Shown here: positions 9,343-18,810 of the stretch, one piece after another
Position numbering within the stretch: the first letter of the stretch is position 1
Layout: each line of letters starts with the position of its first letter
Origin: Methylobacterium sp. CB376
GTDB lineage: Bacteria; Pseudomonadota; Alphaproteobacteria; Rhizobiales; Beijerinckiaceae
Length of the DNA stretch: 64,000 nucleotides
Direction: 5' to 3'
NCBI RefSeq assembly: GCF_029714205.1
Contig: NZ_CP121648.1
Location: 124,001 to 188,000, forward strand
Made by a program: the position numbers and the translations under genes
Notes under the pieces: generated by a model
Database searches by the model: none
What the model saw: only the letters and a program-made list of their open reading frames with translations
What the model was told of the DNA's origin: nothing

Positions 9343-10515
9343 ATGAGAGCACTGGTCTGGCACGGCACTGAAGACATCCGATGCGATACAGTCCCGGACC
9401 CTAAGATTGAGGATGAGCGCGACGCAATCATCAAGGTGACCACCTGTGCGATCTGCGGCTCGGACCTGCACCTCTACGACCACGTCATGCCCGGCATGGA
9501 AAAGGGCGACGTGATGGGCCACGAGTTCATGGGCGAAGTCGTTGAGATGGGCAGAGGCGTCAACGGCGCTCTCAGGAAAGGTGAGCGCATCGTCGTGCCT
9601 TTCACAATCATCTGTGGCGAATGCGATCAGTGCAAGCGCGGCTACTTCTCCGTCTGCGAACGCTCGAACCGCAACAAGTCGATCGCCGAGAAAGCCTTCG
9701 GGCACACCACCGCGGGCCTGTTCGGCTACACCCACCTCACCGGCGGCTACCAGGGCGGACAAGCCGAGTACGTCCGTGTGCCGTTTGCCGATAAGACCCA
9801 CATCAAGGTGCCGGATAACCTGAGCGACGAGCAGGTGCTGTTCCTCGGTGATATCTTCCCGACCGGCTGGCAGGCCGCGGTGCAAGCCGACATCCAGCCG
9901 ACCGATACGGTCGCGATCTGGGGCGCCGGTCCGGTCGGCCAGATGACACTGCGCTCCGCGGTCCTCCTCGGTGCGAAGCAGGTGGTCTGCATCGATAGCG
10001 TGCCCGAGCGCCTGGAGATGGCACGCGCGGGAGGGGCTGTAACCATCGACAACGCGCAGGAGAGCGTGATCGAGCGCCTCAATGAGTTGACCAACGGCAA
10101 GGGTCCGGAGAAGTGCATCGATGCCGTCGGCATGGAGGCGCATTCGCCGCGCGCTCTGGAACAGGTTTACGACCGACTGAAACAGGCCGTAATGCTGGAG
10201 AGCGACCGCGCCTCGGTGCTGCGCGAGATGATTTATGTCTGCCGCCCCGCTGGCATCCTCTCGATCCCGGGTGTCTACGGCGGGCTCGTCGACAAATTGC
10301 CGGTGGGAGCCCTGATGAACAAGGGGCTGACCATCCGCACCGGGCAGACCCACGTGAACCGGTGGACGGATGACCTCGTCAAGCGTGTCGCCGACGGGCA
10401 GATCGATCCCTCCTTCGTCATCACTCATCGGGTTGGGCTCGAACAAGGGCCCGAGATGTACAAGACCTTCCGCGACAAGAAAGACAACTGCATCAAGGTT
10501 GTGCTCCGGCCCTGA
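9343..10515 (+). CDS. Zinc-dependent alcohol dehydrogenase (medium-chain, formaldehyde dehydrogenase-like)
   Basis: Cytosolic NAD(P)-dependent medium-chain dehydrogenase of 390 residues. The catalytic zinc site is visible as CAICGSDLH and GHEFMGEV. The structural zinc lobe is seen as CGECDQCKRGYFSVC, and the nucleotide-binding turn as WGAGPVGQM. The insert-rich layout resembles the glutathione-independent formaldehyde dehydrogenase-like group rather than class III enzymes. An in-frame codon at 9304 would add 13 residues. I chose the ATG at 9343 because GGAGA lies about 9 bases upstream and family members begin MKALVWHG. Substrate is not determinable. Two membrane-protein genes follow on the same strand. 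Confidence 0.88.
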   Translation: MRALVWHGTEDIRCDTVPDPKIEDERDAIIKVTTCAICGSDLHLYDHVMPGMEKGDVMGHEFMGEVVEMGRGVNGALRKGERIVVPFTIICGECDQCKRGYFSVCERSNRNKSIAEKAFGHTTAGLFGYTHLTGGYQGGQAEYVRVPFADKTHIKVPDNLSDEQVLFLGDIFPTGWQAAVQADIQPTDTVAIWGAGPVGQMTLRSAVLLGAKQVVCIDSVPERLEMARAGGAVTIDNAQESVIERLNELTNGKGPEKCIDAVGMEAHSPRALEQVYDRLKQAVMLESDRASVLREMIYVCRPAGILSIPGVYGGLVDKLPVGALMNKGLTIRTGQTHVNRWTDDLVKRVADGQIDPSFVITHRVGLEQGPEMYKTFRDKKDNCIKVVLRP

Positions 10516-10598
10516 TTGGCTTTGCAGCCCGTCGCGCTGCGGCGGGTCTGCCATTCCTCTCACATTACGGCATCCATTGCGGCACCGAGGAAGTCAGC

Positions 10599-11204
10599 AT
10601 GTCCGATGCCATGTCTCAACGGGACCGGGGTCGCGCTCCTGTGCCCTATTCTCTGCCGAGTTATCTCACCTCAGACCCGCGCCGTAGGCCAGATCCCGCA
10701 ACCAGGGAACTCGCCCACGGCCTAGGCTGGTTCTCCATCGGCCTCGGCCTGACTGAACTGGCGTGTGGCGGTGCCATTGCCCGCTGGCTCGGAATGCCGC
10801 GCGCAGCCCCGGTCATCGAAGCCTACGGCGTGCGCGAACTCCTACAGGGTGCCGGGATCTTGGGCTCGCGTGATCCGACGCCCTGGATCTCGGCACGCGT
10901 CGCGGGAGACGCGCTCGACATCGCCACGGTCCTTCCTGGGCTAGTGGGCCATAATCCGCGCAAGGACAACGTGCTCATCGCCCTTGTGGCCTTGGCTGGC
11001 GTTACAGCCATCGACGTGATCTGCGCACAGAACCTCTCGGGGGCACCCCTCGCCCCGTCCCGAAAGGTCCGACAGGATTACCGCAGCCGCAGCGGCTTTC
11101 GCCGTCCCGCGCAGGCGATGCGGGGTGCGGCACGCGACTTCAAGCCGCCACCCGACATGATCCGCCCGGAGGCGATGCGTCCCTGGACGTTGACCAACGC
11201 CTGA
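10599..11204 (+). CDS. Small membrane protein of the cyclase/dehydrase-associated type
   Basis: 201-residue protein with about three or four hydrophobic segments. These include LGWFSIGLGLTELACGGAIA and an amphipathic block around AYGVRELLQGAGIL, followed by ARVAGDALDIATVLPGLV. This pattern is the N-terminal membrane module often fused to an SRPBCC (cyclase/dehydrase) domain and often found beside alcohol dehydrogenases. Here the SRPBCC part is absent and a basic, proline-rich tail ends the protein. A GAGGAAG ribosome site precedes the ATG. Function unknown. It lies 83 bases after the dehydrogenase and 21 bases before the channel-like gene, so the three are probably co-transcribed. Confidence 0.65.
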   Translation: MSDAMSQRDRGRAPVPYSLPSYLTSDPRRRPDPATRELAHGLGWFSIGLGLTELACGGAIARWLGMPRAAPVIEAYGVRELLQGAGILGSRDPTPWISARVAGDALDIATVLPGLVGHNPRKDNVLIALVALAGVTAIDVICAQNLSGAPLAPSRKVRQDYRSRSGFRRPAQAMRGAARDFKPPPDMIRPEAMRPWTLTNA

Positions 11205-11225
11205 GGCTGGAAGGATGCAAGGCTG

Positions 11226-12314
11226 ATGCTGCCTGCTTTCGAACGGGCGTCGGGTGCGCTCGTCATGGGTCTTGTCCTCGCCGACATCTTCCTGACAGTC
11301 CTTTACGCGCGCATCGGGACAGGACTGATCGCGGACCGGGTCGCCCATCTCACCTGGGCAATCTTCCGTGCCGTCGATCAAGTCGGGCAGAAGCGGGGCG
11401 CTGTGCTCTCCTTCTGCGGCCCGGTCATCCTCATCGTCTACGTCCTGCTCTGGGCACTGGGACTGACCCTCGGAGCCGGCCTGATCATCCACCCCGCGCT
11501 CGGGACGGCCGTTCGGGCAAGCAGCGGCGAGACCCCGGCCGACTTCATGACTGCCCTCTATGCAGGCGGCAGCAGCATGGCGATCGTGGGAGCCAGCGAC
11601 TTCAAGCCGGTCACAGATGCCTACCGCGTCCTCTATCTCGTGAACTCGCTCGTCGGCATGTCGGTGACGTCATTGGTCCTGACCTACGTCATGCAGGTCT
11701 ACAGCGCGCTTCGGCAGCGCAACGCGCTCGGACTAAAGCTGCATCTGTTAGCGGGCGAAACCGCGGATGCGGCCGAACTCCTCGCGCGGCTCGGGTCACA
11801 GGGGCAGCTCGATTCAGGTTACAGCCACTTGGCCGACACCGCGGCGGCCATGGCCGAGATGAAGGAGACCCACCACTTCTATCCTGTGCTGTTCTACTTC
11901 CGCTTCCGGCAGCCCTTCTACTCGGTCTCGGCACAGGCATTCATCGTCCTCGACACGGTGTCACTGATCCGCAGCGGGATTGCAGACCGTCAGGCGGCAT
12001 GGCTGAAGGAGGCCGCCGCCGTCGATGCAATCTGGCGCGTTGCCATGCTGCTCGTCGTCACGCTCGAAACGACGTTTTTACCCGGAGACCTGCCCGCCCC
12101 AGCCGACGTGACCAGCGCCGAGAGCGAGGCATGGCGCACCCGCTTCGCAGCGGCTCTCAGACGGCTCTCGGCAGCCGGTGTGGAGACGATGCGCAATGAG
12201 GCGGGGGCAGAGACATATCTTGCGCTGAGGGCGCAATGGCAGCCGCATATCGCACGGCTGGCACCCGCGATGGCCTACCGCATAGACGAATTTGAACCGG
12301 GTGGGGAGCAGTAG
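11226..12314 (+). CDS. Ion-channel-like membrane protein
   Basis: 362 residues with membrane helices near residues 10-30, 60-85 and 140-160, and a long cytosolic C-terminal half. The segment before the third helix, FMTALYAGGSSMAIVGASDFKP, sits where a two-helix potassium channel has its pore loop. The selectivity filter TVGYGD is replaced by IVGASDF, so it may not select K+. The C-terminal half is soluble and helix-rich with no recognised ligand domain. It may be an ion channel of altered specificity or a channel-derived membrane protein. It follows the previous gene closely on the same strand. Confidence 0.55.
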   Translation: MLPAFERASGALVMGLVLADIFLTVLYARIGTGLIADRVAHLTWAIFRAVDQVGQKRGAVLSFCGPVILIVYVLLWALGLTLGAGLIIHPALGTAVRASSGETPADFMTALYAGGSSMAIVGASDFKPVTDAYRVLYLVNSLVGMSVTSLVLTYVMQVYSALRQRNALGLKLHLLAGETADAAELLARLGSQGQLDSGYSHLADTAAAMAEMKETHHFYPVLFYFRFRQPFYSVSAQAFIVLDTVSLIRSGIADRQAAWLKEAAAVDAIWRVAMLLVVTLETTFLPGDLPAPADVTSAESEAWRTRFAAALRRLSAAGVETMRNEAGAETYLALRAQWQPHIARLAPAMAYRIDEFEPGGEQ

Positions 12315-12690
12315 GATTTGCCCTTGCGGAATTCGCTGGACGGCCGCCGAGCCCGTTTTACACTCCTGGCTCAGCACTCTGTAACGCTACCTGCTTGAAG
12401 CCCCAGAACTCATTACAACAGGCAACCCCGTCTGCCGTCGCTGGGAAAGGCCCTCAGAGGTCCGCTGTGCCTCCACCAGCAGCCTTTCGTTGATGCCGCA
12501 TCGAATAGCTTCTTGGGGTCGGAAGCAGCCCCTCGCATGGTCAAGCTGATTGAGTTTTGACCCTAAGGAAACTCTTCCTCGAAAGGTCGTGGCGTTCGAC
12601 CGGGGATGGGCGCCGCGCGGCCGGGCCCGCTCTCCCGGACCGGACGCCGCGGCCGGCAGGGCCGCGAAGGCTCCCGAGGCCCGCGCGGCC
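12315..12690. other. Intergenic region between convergent genes
   Basis: About 375 bases between the channel-like gene and the convergently ending MmgE/PrpD gene. No credible gene was found. The last 100 bases are very GC-rich, but no clear terminator with a T-tract is visible. Confidence 0.4.
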
Positions 12691-14088
12691 TCACGTCACG
12701 GGCGCGGGCGGCGACGGGGAGCCGGCCAGCGTGTCGAGGAGCGGCTCCAGGCCCGGCAGGTCGGCCAAGTCGCGAAGGGCCAGGTAGGCGCTCTCGGCCG
12801 CGGACGGCGCGAGCGCGCGGCCCGCGCAGGCGAGGAACTTCGCCCGCCGGTCGGCCTCGCTCAGGGGCCGCTCGGGGTTGCCGACCGCGAGGTCGCGGCT
12901 GCCCGAGATCACCCGGCCGCCCTCCACCTCGATCTCCATCTCCACGGGCGCGGTGCCGATGAAGCCGAGCCGCGCGAGGCTCGGGCTCACGGTCATGCGC
13001 ACCCGTTCCATCACGCGGCGGAGCGCCGGGTCGGCAAGCGTCGCGTCGTCGAACGTGTCGAGCGCGACCCGCCCGCGGACCAGGGCGGCCGCGAGGGCGA
13101 ATTCCAGCGAGAACCGGGCCTCCGCCGGCGTCCGCGGCGCGTGGCAGACGAGTTCGCGCTCGGCGAGCAGGCTCGTGCCGACCCGGATCTCCCGGACATG
13201 CTCCGCCGCGATCCCGTGCGCGCGGCGCAGGTCGAGGATCAGGTCGAGGGCCGGGTGGGCGCCGCTGCAGCAGGGATAGCGCTTGTAGGCGAGCCCGCGG
13301 GCGACGAGGTCGAAGGGCTCGCCGAAGCGCACCGCGCCGGGATCGATCCGCGCCCGCGCCGCCGGCCCGGCGAAGCACGCGGCGAACCCGTCCGCGCCCT
13401 CGAAGGCCTCGGCCGAGGCGGTCACGCCGGCCATCGCGAGGGACACCGCCTCCAGGCCGCTCCGGGCGGCGAGCCCGGCGTGCAGGGGCTTGGCCTGCGT
13501 TCCGAAATTCGCCCGCAGGCCGCCGGACCGGGTCAGCGCGATGGCGAGCGCGTGGATCGTCGCGGCCTCGCCCGGCCGGCGCAGCGCGCAGGCCGCGGCC
13601 GCGGCGCCGACGGCGTAGAGCGCGGCCGTGGTGTGCCAGCCGTTGCGCGAGACCTCGGGCATGACGGTCTCGGCGAGGCGGTGGGCGACCTCGACCCCCG
13701 CCAGGTAGGCCCCGACCGCCGCGAGACCGGACGCGCCGATCTCCTCCCCGACCGCGAGGGCGACCGGCGCCACGACCACGCTCGGATGGCCGATCGTCGT
13801 CCAACTCGTGTCGTCGAAGTCGAGGGCGTGGCCCGCGACGGCGTTGCACAGGGCCGCGTTCTCCGGATCCAGCCGCAGGCGCGTGCCCAGCACCGTGGCG
13901 GACCGGCCGGCGGCGCGGGCCCGCGCCCAGGTGCGCAGGTTGCGCGCGACCGGCTCCCGGGAGCCGGCGAGCGCGACGCCGACGCAGTCGGTCAGCGCCT
14001 CGCACGCCGCCGCGCGGGCGGCGCCATCGAGCGAGGCGGGATCGAGGGAGGCGAGGAAGGATGCGGCCCGTTCGAGGAGCGTCGGCAC
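12691..14088 (-). CDS. MmgE/PrpD family protein
   Basis: 465-residue soluble enzyme of the MmgE/PrpD (2-methylcitrate dehydratase-like) family. Matching features are the segment ALCNAVAGHALDFDDT near residues 82-97, the downstream GHPSVVVAPVALAVGE, and a C-terminal region with GYFGxG-like substitutions (RLGFIGTAPVEMEI). Many relatives are not methylcitrate dehydratases but act on varied hydroxy or imino acids. The gene ends an operon with an amino acid ABC transporter and a SolA-like oxidase, 15 bases after the ATPase gene. It therefore probably processes a product of the imported compound; the actual substrate is unknown. Confidence 0.85.
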   Translation of the reverse strand: MPTLLERAASFLASLDPASLDGAARAAACEALTDCVGVALAGSREPVARNLRTWARARAAGRSATVLGTRLRLDPENAALCNAVAGHALDFDDTSWTTIGHPSVVVAPVALAVGEEIGASGLAAVGAYLAGVEVAHRLAETVMPEVSRNGWHTTAALYAVGAAAAACALRRPGEAATIHALAIALTRSGGLRANFGTQAKPLHAGLAARSGLEAVSLAMAGVTASAEAFEGADGFAACFAGPAARARIDPGAVRFGEPFDLVARGLAYKRYPCCSGAHPALDLILDLRRAHGIAAEHVREIRVGTSLLAERELVCHAPRTPAEARFSLEFALAAALVRGRVALDTFDDATLADPALRRVMERVRMTVSPSLARLGFIGTAPVEMEIEVEGGRVISGSRDLAVGNPERPLSEADRRAKFLACAGRALAPSAAESAYLALRDLADLPGLEPLLDTLAGSPSPPAPVT

Positions 14089-14103
14089 GGCGCGCCTTCC
14101 CGC

Positions 14104-14856
14104 TCAGAGGATCTGCGACAGGAAGCTGCGGGTGCGCGGGTCGCGCGGCGCGGCGAAGAACTGCGCGGGCGGCCCGTGCTCGACGATCACGCCCCGGTCC
14201 GTGAAGTAGATGTGGTCGGCGACCTCGCGGGCGAAGGCCATCTCGTGGGTCACGAGCAGGCAGGTCATGCCCTCCTCGGCGAGTTCCCGGATGGTGACCA
14301 GCACCTCCTTCACGGTCTCGGGATCGAGGGCCGCCGTGACCTCGTCGAACAGCATCACGTCGGGGCGCATGGCCAGCGAGCGGGCGATCGCGACGCGCTG
14401 CTGCTGTCCGCCCGATAGCTCGCCCGGGTAGGTGTCCTCCTTGCCCGAGAGGCGGACCTTGGCGAGGAGGGCGCGGGCGCGCGCCTCCACCTCGCGCCGG
14501 TCCTGGCCCAGCACGTGGATCGGCGCCATCATGACGTTCTGCAGCGCGGTCTTGTGCGGGAACAGGTTGTACTGCTGGAACACCATGCCGACCTTGCGGC
14601 GCAGGGCGAGCTTGTCGAGCTTCGGGTCGGCGACCTCGATCCCCTCGACCCGGATCGTGCCGGAGGTGATCGGCACCAGGGCGTTGATGCAGCGGATCAG
14701 GGTCGACTTGCCCGAGCCCGAGGGGCCGATGATGCAGATCACCTCGCCCTTGCGCACCTCCAGGCTGATGCCCTTGAGCACCTCCAGCGCGCCGAAGGAC
14801 TTGTGCACGTCGATGAGTTGCACGATCGGCTGGTCGGGAGTCCAGGCAGGGGGCAT
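14104..14856 (-). CDS. Polar amino acid ABC transporter, ATP-binding protein
   Basis: 250-residue cytosolic ATPase. Walker A GPSGSGKST, Q-loop FQQYNLFPH, signature LSGGQQQRVAIARSL, Walker B VMLFDEVTAALD and the switch His (LLVTHEM) are all intact. It resembles GlnQ/ArtP-type subunits of family 3 amino acid importers. The reading frame continues upstream, but the ATG at 14856 is chosen because it begins the conserved N-terminus (IVQLIDVHKSFG) and lies 8 bases after the preceding permease stop. It powers the two permeases encoded immediately upstream. Confidence 0.93.
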   Translation of the reverse strand: MPPAWTPDQPIVQLIDVHKSFGALEVLKGISLEVRKGEVICIIGPSGSGKSTLIRCINALVPITSGTIRVEGIEVADPKLDKLALRRKVGMVFQQYNLFPHKTALQNVMMAPIHVLGQDRREVEARARALLAKVRLSGKEDTYPGELSGGQQQRVAIARSLAMRPDVMLFDEVTAALDPETVKEVLVTIRELAEEGMTCLLVTHEMAFAREVADHIYFTDRGVIVEHGPPAQFFAAPRDPRTRSFLSQIL

Positions 14857-14864
14857 GCGGGGTC

Positions 14865-15722
14865 TCAGGCGACGTGGAAGCGCCGCTCCAGGCGGGCCGT
14901 CCAGCGGTCGATCGGGTAGCAGTAGAGGAAGAAGCAGATGAGGGCGAAGCCGTAGAGCGGCGCGAAGAGCTCGGGCCGCCCGCCCTCGGCGGCGTGGACC
15001 TGCGCGGTGAGCGTCAGCATCTCGGAGACGCCCACGATCGAGGCCTGGACGGTCGCCATGGCGACGAGGGCGTAGAGGTTCATCCAGGGCGGCAGCATGC
15101 GCTTCAGGCATTGCGGCAGGATGATGCGCCACATCGTCTGGCGCCGGGTGAAGGCCAGGGCCTCCGCCGCCTCCCACTGCGTGGTCGGGATCGAGCGCAC
15201 GGCCCCGCGCACGATCTCGGCGACGTTGGCCATGACCGGCAGGGCGAAGCCGCCGGTCGCCTTGACCCAGTCGGGCAGCGGGATGCGCAGGCCGAACACC
15301 GTGACCTGGAACGGCACCAGGAACATCACGAAGAACAGGAGCACGAGCCAGGGCGCGTTGCGGAAGACCTGCGTGGCGAGCCATGCGACCCCGCGCAGGG
15401 CCCGGGTCTCCGCCAGGAGCGCGAGGCCGAGCCAGAGCCCGGCGGCGGTGCCGAGCAGCATCGCGAGCAGCGAGATCGCGATGTTGAAGGCGAAGCCCGT
15501 GAGGAGGAGCGGCGCCCACTTGATCAGGACGTCGAGGGCCGGCAGGGGAGCCGCCCCGCTCGGGGCCTGGGCGGGCGCGGCCTGCGCCGCGAGGAGCATC
15601 GCCAGCCCGAGCGCGACGCCGTGGTGCGGGCGCAGGCGCAGCCGCGGCGGCGCGGGCGGCCGAGGGGGCAGCAGGACGGGCAGCAGGACGGGCAGCGCGC
15701 GGGGCCGGGGCTCGCCGCTCAT
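14865..15722 (-). CDS. Polar amino acid ABC transporter permease
   Basis: 285-residue inner-membrane permease of the His/Glu/Gln type. It has an N-terminal extension with a signal-like hydrophobic stretch (LGLAMLLAAQAAPAQA), then about five membrane helices. The family EAA loop is seen as EAAEALAFTRRQTMWRIILPQ. The ATG at 15722 overlaps the stop of the upstream permease by four bases (ATGA), indicating translational coupling. It is the second permease of the heterodimer. Confidence 0.9.
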   Translation of the reverse strand: MSGEPRPRALPVLLPVLLPPRPPAPPRLRLRPHHGVALGLAMLLAAQAAPAQAPSGAAPLPALDVLIKWAPLLLTGFAFNIAISLLAMLLGTAAGLWLGLALLAETRALRGVAWLATQVFRNAPWLVLLFFVMFLVPFQVTVFGLRIPLPDWVKATGGFALPVMANVAEIVRGAVRSIPTTQWEAAEALAFTRRQTMWRIILPQCLKRMLPPWMNLYALVAMATVQASIVGVSEMLTLTAQVHAAEGGRPELFAPLYGFALICFFLYCYPIDRWTARLERRFHVA

Positions 15723-16465
15723 CGCCCGTATCCCGGGATGCGCAGCGCCCGCTCCCAGCGGTGCATGAGCCACACCAGGATGCCGACCAGGATCCCGTAG
15801 GTCGCCAGCAGGACGAGCATCATCTCCAGCACGTTCTGCGACTCGGACCAGATCTGCTTGACCGCGTAGAGGGTTTCCGGGACCGCGATCGCGTAGGCGA
15901 GGGTCGTCGTCTTGAGCAGGTTGATCAGGTTGTTGTTGAGGGCAGGCAGGCAGATGCGCAGGGCGAGCGGCAGCACGACGTGGAGGTAGGCCTTGGCGCG
16001 GGTGTAGCCGAGCGCCTCGGCCGCCTCGACCGTGGTGCGCGGCACCGCCTCGATCCCGGAGCGGAAGATCTCGACGTTGAAGGCCGCGGCGAACAGGGAC
16101 AGCGACACGATCGCCCACTGGACGTTGCTGAGCAGCGGCTCGCGCAGGCCCGACGCCGTCTGCGTCGCCGGCAGCAGCGTGCCCAGGCCGAAGTAGAAGA
16201 AGAAGATCTGCACCAGCGGGGGCGTGTTGCGGAACACAACCACGAAGCCGTGGACGAGACCGCGCAGCAGGCGGGACGGCCCGCCCTGCAGCAGGGCGCC
16301 GAGCGCGCCCAGCACGAGGCTGATCAGGATGGTGGAGACGCTGAGGAGAAGCGTCATCCGCAGGCCGGCGACGTAGCGCCCCCAATCGTAGGGATCGTAG
16401 AAGACCGTGAGATTGAAGCCGGTCGTGTCGTAGAGGCGCTGGAACCAGTCCGGAATGCCGCTCAT
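15719..16465 (-). CDS. Polar amino acid ABC transporter permease
   Basis: 248-residue inner-membrane permease with about five helices. The EAA loop appears as EAAEALGYTRAKAYLHVVLPLALR. The family start VAGLRMTLLLSVSTILISL is near residues 33-51. The frame is open further upstream, but the ATG at 16465 gives the normal family length and follows the binding-protein gene by 47 bases. It is coupled to the next permease by a 4-base overlap. Confidence 0.9.
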   Translation of the reverse strand: MSGIPDWFQRLYDTTGFNLTVFYDPYDWGRYVAGLRMTLLLSVSTILISLVLGALGALLQGGPSRLLRGLVHGFVVVFRNTPPLVQIFFFYFGLGTLLPATQTASGLREPLLSNVQWAIVSLSLFAAAFNVEIFRSGIEAVPRTTVEAAEALGYTRAKAYLHVVLPLALRICLPALNNNLINLLKTTTLAYAIAVPETLYAVKQIWSESQNVLEMMLVLLATYGILVGILVWLMHRWERALRIPGYGR

Positions 16466-16512
16466 CCCTTCACACCCTGGGGCCCGCCCGGCCGCGGCCG
16501 GGCGGGCCGGAC

Positions 16513-17331
16513 TCAGTTGGTGGCGTTCTTGTACTTGTCGTGCATGGCCCGCGCGTAGTCGGTCGGCGCGATGCCCCACTTCTTCTCCTCGTCGACGATG
16601 AAGCCGGTCCGCATCCAGTCCTTGGTCGCGGTCTCCATCACGGCCTGGAGGCTGGCATTGCCGGACGCGACCGCCATGATCCAGGGCGCTTCGAGGATGC
16701 CCTTGAGCGGCATGGCGTAATCGGCCTTCCACTCGTCCTCGCCGAGCCGGCCCTGGATGAAGGTCTGGTCGTACAGGTAGCCGACGCAATTGCCCTGCTT
16801 GAGCGCGAAGAGCGGCTTCTCGGACCCGTCGAAGGCGACGATCTCGGCCCCGTAGGTGCGGGCCACGTCCTTGTTGTACCACGCGCCCGACGTGGCGCAG
16901 ACCGGCTTGCCCTTGAGCTGACCCCACTCGGTGATGCCGCCCTTCTTCGGCAGCAGGATATTGACGTAGTCCGAGTAGTATTGCGGGTCGATGGCCTGGA
17001 CCACGCGGCGGCGCTCCGGCTTGTCGGAGATCGTCGCGATCAGGAGATCGACCTTGCCCTGCTGCAGGAACTCGATGCGGTTGGAGGAGACGACCGGCAC
17101 GAGTTCGAGCTCGACGCCGAGGCGCTTGGCGATGTCGGCCGCGAGGTCCGGCTCCAGGCCGATGATGTTGCCGCTCGGGTCGCGGAAGCCGAAGGGCCGG
17201 TAATCGGCCTTCACGCCGACGATCAGCTTGCCGCGCTGCTTGATGGCGTCGACGCCCTCCGCCGCCCTCGCCCCGGACAGCGTAGCGAGGGCGACCCCCG
17301 CGAGGGCCAGAGCACGAACCTTCTGTCGCAT
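16513..17331 (-). CDS. Polar amino acid ABC transporter, periplasmic binding protein (family 3)
   Basis: 272-residue secreted solute-binding protein. The signal peptide MRQKVRALALAGVALATLSGARA is cleaved before AEGVD. The mature protein starts with the family 3 pattern IKQRGKLIVGVKADYRPFGF and has GLEPDLAADIAKRLGVELE (family signature) and the substrate-loop region KVDLLIATISDKPERR. The ATG at 17331 is supported by GGAGG 8 bases upstream; the open frame continues to 17466 but would bury the signal peptide. Ligand unknown; the genes around it suggest an amino or N-methylated amino acid. Confidence 0.92.
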   Translation of the reverse strand: MRQKVRALALAGVALATLSGARAAEGVDAIKQRGKLIVGVKADYRPFGFRDPSGNIIGLEPDLAADIAKRLGVELELVPVVSSNRIEFLQQGKVDLLIATISDKPERRRVVQAIDPQYYSDYVNILLPKKGGITEWGQLKGKPVCATSGAWYNKDVARTYGAEIVAFDGSEKPLFALKQGNCVGYLYDQTFIQGRLGEDEWKADYAMPLKGILEAPWIMAVASGNASLQAVMETATKDWMRTGFIVDEEKKWGIAPTDYARAMHDKYKNATN

Positions 17332-17508
17332 GGGATCGAACCTCCGTCGGGGGTGAGGAGAAGGGGCGACGCGCGGGCGGTCAACCTGAGGCGCCCCGCA
17401 CTCGGCCGTTGTCGACCGGATTATCGCCGCGGCGGTGCCGCCGCGTCGATCGGAACACCAAATCAAGCAGCATGATTCGATGCAAGCGGCGCGCCACGGC
17501 CGGCGCGA

Positions 17509-18678
17509 TCACTGGAATCGACCGAGGCGGAACGGCGCGAGATCGATCGCGCTGCGTCCCTCGGTGAGGGATTCGGCCACCGTCGCGCCGATGCCCGCGG
17601 AATGCTTGAAGCCGTGGCCGGAACAGGCCGAGACGACCGTGACCCTGTCGTGATCGGGGTGGCGGTCGATGATGAAGCCGCGGTCGGGCGTGATCGTGTA
17701 GAGGCAGGCGGCGGCCTCGGCCACGCGCGGGGTCGCGCCCGCCAAGCGCCCGGCGACGTGCAGGCGGTACATCTCGGCGGATTCCTCCGGGGAGACGGCG
17801 CGGTCGATGGAATCGGCGGTGGTGCGCGTCGCGTACTGCTCGGTGGCGACCTTGAGGCGATGGTCGCCCGGCCCCGGCGGGAAGCCGTAGAGGTAGTCGA
17901 CGTCGCTCGCGCCGTGCATCCAGACGAAGACCGGCGCGCCGGGGCCGTAGGCGCCGACGTCGTCGAGGGCGAACCAGTGCAGGACCTGCCGCCGCACCGT
18001 GAGGAGGCGCGCGAAGGCGGATCCGAGGAGCGGCGCCGTCCAGGCGCCGGCCGACACGACGGCGCGCGCGGCCCTGATCGCGCCGTCGCGGGTGCGCAGG
18101 GTCACCCCGGACGCGTCCTGCTCCAGGCCGAGCACCTCGGTGCCGGTGCGGATCTCGGCGCCGAGCGCCTCCGCCCGCCGCAGCTGGGCGGCGATGCAGC
18201 GCTCGGGCAGGACGTAGCCGCCGCCCGGCTCGTAATAGGCCTTCTCGTCGCCCGCGAGGTTCAGGAATTGCGGGAAGCGGCGGGCGACCTCGGCGCCCGT
18301 CAGCATCTCGTGCGGGATCCCGAAGGCGAGCGCCGCGTCGCGCGAGCGGCCGACGAAGTCCGGCTTGCCGTGGTGCGAGGTCGGGCCCCGCCCCGGCCCC
18401 ATGACCAGCACCCCGCAGGCGTTCAGCAGCGTCTCCCCGGTCTCGGCCTCGAGCTGGCGCCAGATCCGGTGCGATTCCAGCACGAAGGGCACGTAGTCCC
18501 GGCCCTCGCCGACGGCCTGCCGGGTGATGCGGGTCTCGCCGTGGCTCGACCCCATCGCGTGCGGCGGCGCGAAGCGGTCGAGGCCGATCACCGCCGCGCC
18601 GCGCCGGGCGAGCTGGAAGAGCGTCGCGCTGCCCATGGCGCCGAGGCCGATCACGGCGACGTCGTAGGTCCTGCTCAT
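17509..18678 (-). CDS. solA: SolA-like N-methyl amino acid oxidase (MSOX/MTOX family)
   Basis: 389-residue flavin oxidase resembling N-methyl-L-tryptophan oxidase and monomeric sarcosine oxidase, which oxidatively demethylate secondary amines and release H2O2 and formaldehyde. It begins with the dinucleotide-binding motif VAVIGLGAMGSA and has SSHGETRITRQA near residue 45. The region CLYTITPDRGFIIDRHP carries the Cys position used for covalent FAD in this family, and SGHGFKHSAGIG lies near the end. An upstream in-frame extension to 18783 is discarded because the FAD motif starts right after the ATG at 18678. It heads the operon with the amino acid importer and faces a divergent LysR gene. Released formaldehyde would fit a methylotroph. 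Confidence 0.88.
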   Translation of the reverse strand: MSRTYDVAVIGLGAMGSATLFQLARRGAAVIGLDRFAPPHAMGSSHGETRITRQAVGEGRDYVPFVLESHRIWRQLEAETGETLLNACGVLVMGPGRGPTSHHGKPDFVGRSRDAALAFGIPHEMLTGAEVARRFPQFLNLAGDEKAYYEPGGGYVLPERCIAAQLRRAEALGAEIRTGTEVLGLEQDASGVTLRTRDGAIRAARAVVSAGAWTAPLLGSAFARLLTVRRQVLHWFALDDVGAYGPGAPVFVWMHGASDVDYLYGFPPGPGDHRLKVATEQYATRTTADSIDRAVSPEESAEMYRLHVAGRLAGATPRVAEAAACLYTITPDRGFIIDRHPDHDRVTVVSACSGHGFKHSAGIGATVAESLTEGRSAIDLAPFRLGRFQ

Positions 18679-18810
18679 CCGGTCCGGTCCCTGCTCATCC
18701 CGTGCGCAGGCCCCTTGGTGCCCAATGCCTGGGCGAGCCGGCAATGGCCGCGCCTCCGATGAAGCAGGATTGATGATCGGCATGACAGGGGCTTATGAAG
18801 CCGGGCCAGG

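Noticed and set aside
9125..9346. 73-codon open frame in the AT-rich leader
   Set aside because: No ribosome site, no recognisable domain, and it ends over the next gene's start. Kept only as a remark in the leader region.
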